Source: Alphaproteobacteria bacterium
Lineage (GTDB): Bacteria > Pseudomonadota > Alphaproteobacteria > Paracaedibacterales > CAIULA01
Reading direction: 5' to 3'
Length of the DNA: 9,328 nt
Assembly: GCA_019751935.1 (NCBI GenBank)
Contig: JAIEMR010000040.1
Coordinates: 1-9,328, forward strand
The notes beneath the pieces were generated by a model. The model was given only the letters and a program-made list of their open reading frames with translations. It was not told the DNA's origin and did not search any database. A program made the translations under genes and the position numbers. Positions 1 to 6,606 of this stretch are shown piece by piece. Numbering within the stretch: position 1 is the first letter of the stretch; every line of letters begins with the position of its first letter.

Positions 1-33
1 GCCATGACGACGACTTTTTAACAATATCAGCCC

Positions 34-1170
34 CTAATTCACCAATCCCAAACAATGCTCCAAACATTCCTGTTTATCGGGAACAAAGTCTTTTGAAACC
101 CACCAGTCTTCGGTTTTTTTAAGAGAAGCACCAAGAGAGGGACCTGGGCTTATTCCTCGTTCTAAAAGGTCTTGGCCCTTGAGTGGAAAGATAAGCTCAC
201 TTTGGCCCCTTAACCACGTTAGATTTTCTTTGTAATCCTTGGACCACAATGCCCAATCCAAAGTAATTTCTTTTCCAAAATAATAATAAACACGCCTGCG
301 GTCTGTTTCCAAAAGTGCTTTATTTAAAGAATGAAGATGCTTTTTTTGCTCATTTGATAAAAGGAGTTTGTTATTACCAGATAACAATGCATAAAGCCGC
401 CGGATAGGGGAAATCCTAATGCCCAAAAGGTTTTCTAAACTCACGATAGACTCAATCTTTTCCAAAGAAGGATTTTCATCAAACAAAGTTAGAAAAATCT
501 CGTCCTTTTTCATCAGAGCCAAAGATGTTAATGGATTGTTTGCGCCTAACAATTTAAAAAATTCATGGGCAATTCGCTCTTTAGACAACAAAGAAAGCCC
601 TTCTCTGCATTCCTTAAGCTCTGGGATTGGCTGCGGCTCGCCCTTTCCATAATAGGCTAAAAACCGGTAATACCTTAGAATACGAAGGTAATCCTCTTGG
701 ATCCTTTGGGATGGATTTCCAATAAATCGTATAATCCCTTTTTCAAGATCCGCCTTTCCCTCAAACGGATCGTAAACAATGCCATCCTTATCCAGGCTTA
801 AAGCATTGATGGTAAAATCCCGTCGCTTTGCATCTTCGAGCCAACTTGTGCCAAAAATGACTTTTGCGTGCCTGCCATCGGTTTGGAAGTCTTGTCTAAG
901 GCTCGTGATCTGAAAGGGAATTTTATGAACAATAGCAGTTATGGTGCCATGTTCAATACCTGTTGGGATGACTTTGATACCTGCTTTTTCTAAGATTTCC
1001 TTGGTCTTTTCAGGAGGAACATTGACTGCCATATCAATGTCATTGGTTTTAATGTCCAATAAAGCATCCCTTACACATCCACCAACTAGACGAGCTTCTG
1101 CTCCCCCTTCATGAAAAAGACGAAAAAGGCGCGAGATTTCCGGGGTTTCTAAAACTTTAAAAGATGACAT
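34..1170 (-). CDS. cca: CCA tRNA nucleotidyltransferase (class II)
   Basis: Cytoplasmic enzyme that adds or repairs the 3'-terminal CCA of tRNAs from CTP and ATP without a template. The 378-residue product has the class II nucleotidyltransferase head: the LVGGCVRD motif at residues 28-35, the metal-binding DID at 44-46, an arginine/glycine element around 94-100 (DFQTDGR), the RRDFTINAL motif at 116-124, and the RIQEDYLRILRYYRF nucleotide-selection segment at 156-170. Length fits the alphaproteobacterial form, which lacks the long HD extension of E. coli Cca. The ATG at 1170 has no strong Shine-Dalgarno sequence, but the first motif sits at the usual distance from it. The gene diverges from hrcA across 130 bp. 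A poly(A) polymerase of the same superfamily is the only serious alternative; the short length and motif set favour CCA addition. Confidence 0.93.
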   Translation of the reverse strand: MSSFKVLETPEISRLFRLFHEGGAEARLVGGCVRDALLDIKTNDIDMAVNVPPEKTKEILEKAGIKVIPTGIEHGTITAIVHKIPFQITSLRQDFQTDGRHAKVIFGTSWLEDAKRRDFTINALSLDKDGIVYDPFEGKADLEKGIIRFIGNPSQRIQEDYLRILRYYRFLAYYGKGEPQPIPELKECREGLSLLSKERIAHEFFKLLGANNPLTSLALMKKDEIFLTLFDENPSLEKIESIVSLENLLGIRISPIRRLYALLSGNNKLLLSNEQKKHLHSLNKALLETDRRRVYYYFGKEITLDWALWSKDYKENLTWLRGQSELIFPLKGQDLLERGISPGPSLGASLKKTEDWWVSKDFVPDKQECLEHCLGLVN

Positions 1171-1254
1171 AGGTGTTTTGTATCATTTGAAGCTTTAAAG
1201 AGCAATGAGGTTTCAATTCTTTGAGAAAATATGGTATTTTAGAAAAGTACTTCA

Positions 1255-1284
1255 ACTTTACTTCCTACATTCAAATCGCGTCAA
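1255..1284 (-). promoter_or_regulatory. Possible sigma70-type promoter for cca
   Basis: On the minus strand a TTGACG box (1284-1279, five of six matches to the -35 consensus) is followed after 18 bp by TAAAGT (1260-1255, four of six to the -10 consensus). It lies about 85 bp upstream of the cca start in the cca/hrcA divergent region. This is consensus matching by eye in AT-rich DNA, where chance matches are common. I found no equally good promoter for hrcA. Confidence 0.28.
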
Positions 1285-1300
1285 CAAGGTATATTAAATA

Positions 1301-2344
1301 ATGTCTCTCACAGTAGCCGAACTTAACCAACGCTCTTTAGAGATTTTCAGAGAATTGGTCGACACGTACGTTGAAACGGGAGAGCCCGTCGGCTCTCGTA
1401 CCCTTTCTCGTCGTTTAAATACACCTCTTTCTCCAGCTACGATTAGAAATATTATGGCCGATCTAGAGGAAGCAGGCCTTCTTTATGCGCCGCATACTTC
1501 TGCTGGAAGATTACCGACGGACGAGGGATTGCGTTTATTTGTTCATGGACTCTTAGAGATTGGTGATCTTAACGAACAAGAACGAAAAAATATTGATAAG
1601 CTTTGCAATAATTCAAACCGGAGCATTTCCTCTGTTTTAGAAGAAGCCACAACCATGTTATCGGGCCTCTCGAAATGTGCTGGCCTGGTTATGGCACCGA
1701 AAGCAGATGCCCCCTTAAAACACATAGAATTTGTTCAAATAGCCCCTGGACGTGCATTAGTGGTGTTAATTAATCAGGACGGTGATGTTGAAAACAGACT
1801 GATTGAAGTTCCAAGCGGAATATCGTCTTCAGTTTTTAGTGAAGCTAGTAATTACTTAAGTTCCAGATTAGCTGGATTCACCCTTGCGCAGGCCAAAAAT
1901 GTAATAAATGAAGAACTCAAAAACCACCAAGCGCACCTTAGTGAATTAACGGCAAACGTTGTGTCAGCCGGTCTTGCTGTTTGGGCAGGCGGCGAAGAAG
2001 GAAGCTCTTTAATTGTAAAAGGTCAATCTAACTTGCTTCACGGGGTTACAGAAGTAAATGAACTGGATCAAATCCGAGAACTTTTCCAAGTTTTGGACAC
2101 AAAAGAAAGGCTGAGCGAATTACTAGATGCCTCCATCAAAGCAGAAGGCGTACAGATTTTTATTGGTTCAGAAAATAGCCTCTTTAAATTATCGGGCTGT
2201 TCTTTGGTTGTATCCCCTTATCATAACTCTAGACAAAAAATTATAGGCGCTATTGGAGTTATTGGACCTGCTAGAATGAACTATGGCAGAATTATTCCGC
2301 TGGTGGATTATACTGCTAAGATGGTTAGTCGGCTGATTGGGTAA
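1301..2344 (+). CDS. hrcA: Heat-inducible transcription repressor HrcA
   Basis: DNA-binding repressor that, in the family, binds the CIRCE inverted repeat upstream of groESL and related chaperone genes and needs GroEL for activity. The 347-residue protein starts with the conserved winged helix (LNQRSLEIF at 8-16, SPATIRNIMADLE at 44-56) and the family signature PHTSAGRLPT at 64-73, followed by the ligand/dimer domain; its length is normal. The ATG at 1301 fits the family N-terminus. The nearest ribosome-binding sequence, AAGG at 1286-1289, is 11 bp upstream, which is rather far. In alphaproteobacteria hrcA is usually followed by grpE; here the next gene is convergent and unrelated, so hrcA appears to be monocistronic. 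No CIRCE element is visible upstream, so autoregulation through it is not supported. Confidence 0.95.
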   Translation: MSLTVAELNQRSLEIFRELVDTYVETGEPVGSRTLSRRLNTPLSPATIRNIMADLEEAGLLYAPHTSAGRLPTDEGLRLFVHGLLEIGDLNEQERKNIDKLCNNSNRSISSVLEEATTMLSGLSKCAGLVMAPKADAPLKHIEFVQIAPGRALVVLINQDGDVENRLIEVPSGISSSVFSEASNYLSSRLAGFTLAQAKNVINEELKNHQAHLSELTANVVSAGLAVWAGGEEGSSLIVKGQSNLLHGVTEVNELDQIRELFQVLDTKERLSELLDASIKAEGVQIFIGSENSLFKLSGCSLVVSPYHNSRQKIIGAIGVIGPARMNYGRIIPLVDYTAKMVSRLIG

Positions 2345-2345
2345 C

Positions 2346-3284
2346 TTAATGATACTGACCCGGAGCCGGCAAGGACAAATACCTTAGGCGTTTTGCTTCT
2401 CTTCGCCCATAACTAAGGCTGTCTAAGATAAATCCACAAGTCAAACTTAAAAAACCCAGCAGCATAATTCCAACGCTTAAAATTGCTGTTGGGAAACGCG
2501 GCACTAAACCTGTGTGCAAAAATTCTGTGACAAGCGGATAGCCTAATAATAAAGATAAACCCACAAAAAATACAAAAAAGGTTCCAAAAAACACCAAAGG
2601 CTTAACTTCCTTAAACAGAAAAATCATCCTCCATAAAATCAAAAAACCATCCTTAAAGGTGCTCAATTTACTAACCGACCCTTCGGCTCGCTCAAAAAAA
2701 GGGGTTTCTATTTCCTTTACAGGAAGGTTCATCTCTAATGAATGAATTGATAATTCTGTTTCAATGTCAAAGCCCGAAGAAAGCGCGGGAAATGATTTCA
2801 CAAAACGCCTTGAAAAAACACGGTAGCCTGAAAAAATGTCCTTAAATTCGCTTTTGAAAAAGATCGACAGCACCTTATTAAAAAGTAAATTTCCAAATTT
2901 GTGGCCGGATCTATGAGCTGTGTCAGTTTGCTCAAGGCGCGTTCCAACGACCATGTCTAATTTCCCGGCAATCAACGCCTCGATCATTTCAGGAGCGGAA
3001 TCTATGTCATAGGTCCCATCACCATCAATCATCAAATAGACATCCGCCTCAATGTCCGCAAACATGCGACTCACAACGTTGCCTTTTCCCTGCCTTGGCT
3101 CAAAGCATACAATCGCACCAGCAAGAAGCGCGCACTTAACCGTGTCATCGGTAGAATTATTGTCGTAAACATAAACCCTTGCCTCGGGAATTTTTCGCTT
3201 TAGACTCTGCACGACATCGTAAATAGCCGCCTCTTCATTAAAGCAGGGAATTAAAACAGCGATTGAAAGATTAGAATTGATCAC
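2346..3284 (-). CDS. Family 2 glycosyltransferase, polyprenyl-phosphate sugar synthase type, with two C-terminal membrane helices
   Basis: Likely transfers a sugar from a nucleotide sugar to a polyprenyl phosphate at the inner face of the cytoplasmic membrane (DPM1/GtrB-like group). With a GTG start at 3284 it has 312 residues: IPCFNEE near the start, the nucleotide-binding DNNSTDD at about 41-47, the metal-binding DGDGTYD at 87-93, and SGYRVFS at 152-158. Two hydrophobic stretches at roughly 230-252 and 267-289 end the protein. The frame is open further upstream to a TTG at 3317, but the GTG has a good ribosome-binding sequence, AGAAAGGA (3300-3293), eight bases upstream, and gives the normal N-terminus. 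It overlaps the preceding gene by 14 bp and is the last gene of the aroE-coaE operon. Its likely partner is that preceding gene: one makes a lipid-linked sugar, the other uses it (inference). The sugar is not known. Confidence 0.87.
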   Translation of the reverse strand: MINSNLSIAVLIPCFNEEAAIYDVVQSLKRKIPEARVYVYDNNSTDDTVKCALLAGAIVCFEPRQGKGNVVSRMFADIEADVYLMIDGDGTYDIDSAPEMIEALIAGKLDMVVGTRLEQTDTAHRSGHKFGNLLFNKVLSIFFKSEFKDIFSGYRVFSRRFVKSFPALSSGFDIETELSIHSLEMNLPVKEIETPFFERAEGSVSKLSTFKDGFLILWRMIFLFKEVKPLVFFGTFFVFFVGLSLLLGYPLVTEFLHTGLVPRFPTAILSVGIMLLGFLSLTCGFILDSLSYGRREAKRLRYLSLPAPGQYH

Positions 3285-4830
3285 TGATTTTTTCCTTTCT
3301 GAAAGAATCAAAGCCAATACCCATAAAAACCAAAACCATCATAAACAAATACGGCCACATAAACATAGAGTATCTAGGGTAACCAGCTTGAAAAAGGGCC
3401 GTTGAAAAGTATATCAAATGGATGGCCGTACTTAAAAACAAACCCATCCCCCAGGCTCGCGGAAGTGGTTTCCTTTTTACGAAACACCAAAGCCCTCTCC
3501 CTATAAATGCGAAACTTAAACAAAAACAAAAATAAAGGAAACCTCTGATCAAAAAGATTGTGAGCTCCCCTTTTTCTCTGAATTTATACCAAGAATAATC
3601 TTGTTCGATTTGCTTAAAGGCATCAGTTTCTTTCAGATGGTCAATCCAGCTTACAAGTAACTCTTTTTCGCTTGGGGTAATAAGATCCCATATAAACCAC
3701 ATAGCCCCATAGTGAATCATAACGTCTTTTAAATAAGCGGTAGGATTTTGAGCTATAATCCTCAAAGCAACGTTTTTATAAAAACCATCCAAATCGGGAT
3801 GCTCTGATAGCTCAGGAATATCAGGTTTGAATTTTCTATCAAGCAAGAAAAATCGCAATTTATCATGTAAAGGAGTGCTTAAAATATAATACAACTTAAG
3901 GGACACTATTTGATCAAGTTCATTTTGAAGGGGGGCCATCCCAGCTGCCATTTTTTGAATGATTTCTGCCTCAATAAGATCTGTTGATTGCATCGCATCC
4001 TTTACAACAAAAGCCGTTTTTCCAAAAAGATTATGGCCCATAAAAGATTGGGTCGAAAAAAAGCCATGATGAAAATAATTCACCCCCGCCCCCATTAACA
4101 AACAAATTGCCAAGGGCAGGATACATAATTTAAAAACGTCTATTATTTTGGGGATGTAAACTAAAAACAAAACAAAAACGGCACCTAAAAGCGCATAAGA
4201 AGACGGCCTTAACAAAACTAACAAACCAACAAGAAGGCCTATTATGAAAAGGGGCCACTCTTGCTTTAAAGTACCTGGATTACCACGTCGTTGCGCTCCT
4301 CGCAATGACGATGGAGAATCCGTCATCGCGAGCGAAGCGTGGCGATCCAGTAAATTAGATTCTTCATTTTTCTTTTTTGTATTTATATAAGACAAAATAG
4401 CCGCTGCCAATAAAAGAAGGAGCGAGACTCCTAAGGATTCTGTATAAATTTCAAAACAAAACTTAACAATTTCACTTAAACCAAGAGTTGCTAAAATAAA
4501 AATCATTCCCAAAACAAATGATTTTAAAAATCTAACTAAAGAAACCGCTGCCACAAAAACCGAAACACATAAAGTGGTCAATTGCACAAAGGAAATGGCC
4601 TGATAACCACCTGTTAGTAGTTTTACGAGTGACAATACAACCGGATAGCCAATGGTACGGGTTGGCCCATAATGGATATAACTATCCGCATCATCAGTGA
4701 ACAGCTTTACATCTGGCGGACACATCCAATAAAAAAGCCAAAAAAGAAAAACAATGCCCCCAAAAACACCGAGAAGTATGGATGTGTTTTTTGAAGCTTC
4801 TTTATCCCAGTTTAAAAGGGTCTTAATCAT
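3271..4830 (-). CDS. Multi-pass membrane protein, putative GT-C-type glycosyltransferase
   Basis: Integral membrane protein of 519 residues with about nine or ten predicted helices (17-36, 76-98, 103-125, 132-150, two within 191-227, 235-253, 427-447, 461-481, 488-506) and a large soluble region at about 255-425. Acidic residues after the first helix (FTDDADSY, 44-51), the nearby RTIGYP (58-63), and the late YPRYSMFMWP (484-493) resemble GT-C enzymes that take sugars from polyprenyl phosphates, but I cannot assign a family firmly. The ATG at 4830 overlaps coaE by 8 bp and is preceded by GAGGA. The following gene is a polyprenyl-phosphate-type glycosyltransferase, which suggests a lipid-linked glycosylation pair acting on an envelope target. 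Residues 161-186 are encoded by a palindromic repeat inserted in frame in a loop between two helices. Confidence 0.72.
   Translation of the reverse strand: MIKTLLNWDKEASKNTSILLGVFGGIVFLFWLFYWMCPPDVKLFTDDADSYIHYGPTRTIGYPVVLSLVKLLTGGYQAISFVQLTTLCVSVFVAAVSLVRFLKSFVLGMIFILATLGLSEIVKFCFEIYTESLGVSLLLLLAAAILSYINTKKKNEESNLLDRHASLAMTDSPSSLRGAQRRGNPGTLKQEWPLFIIGLLVGLLVLLRPSSYALLGAVFVLFLVYIPKIIDVFKLCILPLAICLLMGAGVNYFHHGFFSTQSFMGHNLFGKTAFVVKDAMQSTDLIEAEIIQKMAAGMAPLQNELDQIVSLKLYYILSTPLHDKLRFFLLDRKFKPDIPELSEHPDLDGFYKNVALRIIAQNPTAYLKDVMIHYGAMWFIWDLITPSEKELLVSWIDHLKETDAFKQIEQDYSWYKFREKGELTIFLIRGFLYFCFCLSFAFIGRGLWCFVKRKPLPRAWGMGLFLSTAIHLIYFSTALFQAGYPRYSMFMWPYLFMMVLVFMGIGFDSFRKEKISDQF
4275..4350. repeat. 76-bp imperfect palindromic element inserted in frame within a coding sequence
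   Basis: The left arm (4275-4310) and right arm (4321-4350) are inverted copies around a 10-bp centre (4311-4320). The outer CTGGAT/ATCCAG and inner CAATGACG/CGTCATCG segments pair, with CCACG and GCTC blocks also shared; the left arm has two extra triplets. The sequence resembles the widespread palindromic repeats that contain CGTCATTGCGAGG and GACGTGGCAATCC, often seen dispersed in bacterial genomes. Read on the minus strand it yields the residues DRHASLAMTD...SLRGAQRRGNPG, a peptide type recognised as repeat-derived when it appears in proteins. Its GC content is far above that of the surrounding gene, which marks it as an insertion. TA lies next to both ends, though the left TA is separated from the arm by one C. 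Confidence 0.85.
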
Positions 4831-5398
4831 TCAATTCCTCAATAATTTTTTGAAGATTACCCAGCATTTCTTCCTCAGCCCCATCACTGGAAAGACAATA
4901 ATCAGATCTGTTTGCCTTCTCCTCCATGGATAGTTGACGACTTAAAATCATCGCAATTTGATGGTCTGTTAATCCTCTTTTCTTAAGCCTTTCAAGTTGC
5001 AAAGACTCATCACAAACAAGAGTAATAATTTGAGAGCAAAAAGAGTTCCAGCCCGTTTCAAAAAGCAATGGAATATCAAGGACGCAAAGCTCATCTTGAT
5101 CATCTAAAAACTCATCCAGTCTTTCCTTTAAAAGCGGATGAATAAGAGCCTCTAGTTTTTTTAAAAGATCAGGCTGATCAAAAGCCATTTCTTTTAAGAT
5201 AACAAGGCTAATTTCATCACCCCTAATAGCGGATGGACACAATTCATAGATAGCGTTTTTTACGGTTTCATCGAATTCATAAAGTTTTCGAACCTCTTCA
5301 TCGGCGTCAAAAACAGGGATCATCAAAACAGACTTTAAATAATGTGCAGCCGTTGATTTTCCTGAAGCAATCGATCCTGTTAGTCCAATAATTTGCAT
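4823..5398 (-). CDS. coaE: Dephospho-CoA kinase
   Basis: Catalyses the last step of coenzyme A synthesis, ATP-dependent phosphorylation of the 3'-hydroxyl of dephospho-CoA. The 191-residue protein begins MQIIGLTGSIASGKS with the P-loop at 8-15, followed by the FDAD substrate motif at 30-33, HP at 87-88, and DIPLLFE at 108-114; the lid region RQLSMEEKANRSDY is at 154-167. The usual A-D-x-x-I-x-N near the end is altered to SDYCLSS, a modest divergence. The frame is open upstream to a TTG at 5446, but the ATG at 5398 gives the family N-terminus and has CAGGAA just upstream. It overlaps aroE by 19 bp and the next gene by 8 bp. The aroE-coaE pairing is common in alphaproteobacteria, where dnaQ typically follows; here glycosyltransferase genes follow instead. 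Confidence 0.94.
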   Translation of the reverse strand: MQIIGLTGSIASGKSTAAHYLKSVLMIPVFDADEEVRKLYEFDETVKNAIYELCPSAIRGDEISLVILKEMAFDQPDLLKKLEALIHPLLKERLDEFLDDQDELCVLDIPLLFETGWNSFCSQIITLVCDESLQLERLKKRGLTDHQIAMILSRQLSMEEKANRSDYCLSSDGAEEEMLGNLQKIIEELND

Positions 5399-6156
5399 AA
5401 TTCCTGCCTTAGTTCCGTTGTAATTTCTGGATAAATACCAAACCAAAAGTAAAAAGCATCCTGCCCTTGGGCTAATAATAAATCAAGGCCATCTATTATT
5501 TGATGGTCTTTTCTTTTTGCCCCATTCAGAAGCTGCGTTTTATAAGGATAATAAACCCAATCTACCACCAAACAATAGGTGGGAAGAGCGGGTAAGGCAA
5601 GAGGATCAAAATCCCCTTTCATTCCGCAAGGCGTTGCGTTAATAAAAATATCACAATCTTTTATTGCCTCGTCCATCTGAGAGCATAGATAAACTGTCGC
5701 AGGGAAATTATTGAGACAAAGATTTTTATTCCGTACCACAACCCTTATATCTTGAGCTCCGCTTTCAGATAACGCCCAGATACTCGAAAGAGATGCACCT
5801 CCGCTACCCAAAATCACTGCTGATTTTAAAGGTAAATATGGTTTAAGAATGCGCTTAAACCCTGTTGCGTCTGTATTAGTCCCTTTTAAAGATCCATTTT
5901 TGATCAAAATTGTATTTACAGCGTTAATCTTTTGAACAAGGCCATCTTTTTCATCTAAAAAAGAAACAATCTCTTTTTTAAAGGGCATTGTTATATTAAC
6001 CCCTTCAAACTTAGAGACTAAAATATCTTCCTTGCTAACACTCTCAAGAGGGTAAAGTTCATAACTTCCAGGCAGTTGATATTTTTTAAGCCAATAATTA
6101 TGAATAAACGGAGAAAGAGAGTGAAAAATCCCTTTTCCAATCAACCCCAACTTCAT
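5380..6156 (-). CDS. aroE: Shikimate dehydrogenase (NADP+)
   Basis: Reduces 3-dehydroshikimate to shikimate with NADPH in the chorismate/aromatic amino acid pathway. The 258-residue protein shows the full set of family motifs: shikimate-binding SLSPFIHN (13-20), NITMPFKK with catalytic Lys60, INAVNT (78-82), GTNTDATG with catalytic Asp96, the dinucleotide loop GSGGAS (117-122), NATPCGM, the VYYPYKTQLL segment, and a C-terminal GLDLLLAQGQDAF. The ATG at 6156 places these at normal distances; only a weak AGGG lies upstream. It is the first gene of a leftward operon continuing into coaE and two glycosyltransferase-like genes. Its presence implies that shikimate synthesis may be retained, which is informative if the organism is host-dependent. 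Confidence 0.95.
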   Translation of the reverse strand: MKLGLIGKGIFHSLSPFIHNYWLKKYQLPGSYELYPLESVSKEDILVSKFEGVNITMPFKKEIVSFLDEKDGLVQKINAVNTILIKNGSLKGTNTDATGFKRILKPYLPLKSAVILGSGGASLSSIWALSESGAQDIRVVVRNKNLCLNNFPATVYLCSQMDEAIKDCDIFINATPCGMKGDFDPLALPALPTYCLVVDWVYYPYKTQLLNGAKRKDHQIIDGLDLLLAQGQDAFYFWFGIYPEITTELRQELCKLLD

Positions 6157-6267
6157 AGCTGATAACCCTGTTAATAACTTATCTTTAAGCCTTGTAGAAA
6201 ATAATTTAACTTTTTCTTTTTTTGGTTATTTTCCAAAGCTTGTGCAAAACTTCGACTTCTTCACCTT

Positions 6268-6297
6268 TTTATACACTGTTAAGAATTTTATTAACAA
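6268..6297 (-). promoter_or_regulatory. Possible sigma70-type promoter for the aroE-coaE-glycosyltransferase operon
   Basis: On the minus strand TTGTTA (6297-6292) and TATAAA (6273-6268) are separated by 18 bp, with TG immediately before the -10 box. It lies about 110 bp upstream of the aroE start. Two one-mismatch DnaA-box-like sites (6269-6277 and 6288-6296) overlap it and a third (6299-6307) adjoins it, so DnaA could influence the operon; that is inference. Confidence 0.35.
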
Positions 6298-6432
6298 CTG
6301 TTGATAATCTTTCGACGATTTTTCTTTTTGAACATTACTGCCGTTTTTGCAAAAACACATTAAGTTGTTGTTTTTTAATTATATTACAGTAATTTTCACT
6401 CAAAATTAGAGAAATTTTATATATTCGCATCC

Positions 6433-6441
6433 TGTGGATAA
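6433..6441 (-). promoter_or_regulatory. Perfect consensus DnaA box
   Basis: TGTGGATAA is the reverse complement of TTATCCACA, the high-affinity DnaA-binding sequence. It sits between the most AT-rich segment of the intergenic region and the hairpin at 6446-6465, and a one-mismatch box (TGGGGATAA, 6445-6453) follows 3 bp later in the same orientation. Confidence 0.6.
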
Positions 6442-6445
6442 CATT

Positions 6446-6465
6446 GGGGATAAAAAGTTATCCCC
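6446..6465. repeat. Perfect 8-bp inverted repeat with 4-bp loop
   Basis: GGGGATAA (6446-6453), loop AAAG, then TTATCCCC (6458-6465). The arms are DnaA-box-like halves facing each other. No T-run follows on either strand, so it does not look like an intrinsic terminator. Its place beside the perfect DnaA box suggests part of an origin or a DnaA-responsive regulatory site. Confidence 0.6.
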
Positions 6466-6606
6466 GCTAACTATAGCCCCTACCACTACTACTACCTATA
6501 CATATAGAAATAATGATATTAGAGAACATAAAACTATTTGCTCTTCTTTTTTTCTATCCATTTAGGGTAAGATGTGTCCAACAATCTTTAAACTTGTGGA
6601 ATTTTA

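Larger units (their letters stand above)
6157..6606. other. Candidate replication origin (oriC) in the divergent aroE/mipZ intergenic region
   Basis: This 450-bp gene-free stretch contains a perfect DnaA box, TGTGGATAA (6433-6441, reverse of TTATCCACA), plus one-mismatch sites at 6169-6177, 6241-6249, 6269-6277 (TTATACACT), 6288-6296, 6299-6307 and 6445-6453. The segment 6361-6420 has only 10 G or C in 60 bases and directly abuts the perfect box, as expected for an unwinding element. Genes diverge on both sides, and aroE-coaE lie near oriC in Caulobacter and related alphaproteobacteria. Manual counts on the plus strand give G:C of 67:61 in part of hrcA (1681-1980) but 81:36 in part of mipZ (7021-7320), both plus-strand genes, compatible with a skew change in between. 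In AT-rich DNA one-mismatch boxes also arise by chance, and no CtrA-type TTAA-N7-TTAA site was found. Confidence 0.48.

Noticed and set aside
1..33. Possible end or start of another gene at the left edge
   Set aside because: A short open frame ends at TAA (19-21) on the plus strand and an ATG lies on the minus strand, but 33 bases are too few to support either.
3284..3317. Upstream TTG start for the family 2 glycosyltransferase
   Set aside because: The GTG at 3284 has a much better ribosome-binding sequence at proper spacing and gives the normal short N-terminus.
5398..5446. Upstream TTG start for coaE
   Set aside because: It would add 16 residues before the canonical MQIIGLTG start and deepen the overlap with aroE; the ATG at 5398 has an AGGA-type site.
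6279..6378. CtrA-binding sites (TTAA-N7-TTAA) in the candidate origin
   Set aside because: TTAA pairs are present, but their spacings are 8, 10 or 11 bp rather than 7, and TTAA is frequent by chance in such AT-rich DNA.
6446..6465. Hairpin as an intrinsic terminator
   Set aside because: No T-tract follows the stem on either strand and it lies between divergent operons rather than after a gene.
6466..6606. A clear promoter for mipZ
   Set aside because: TAAGAT-like and TATACAT-like boxes occur, but none is paired with a reasonable -35 box at 16-18 bp.
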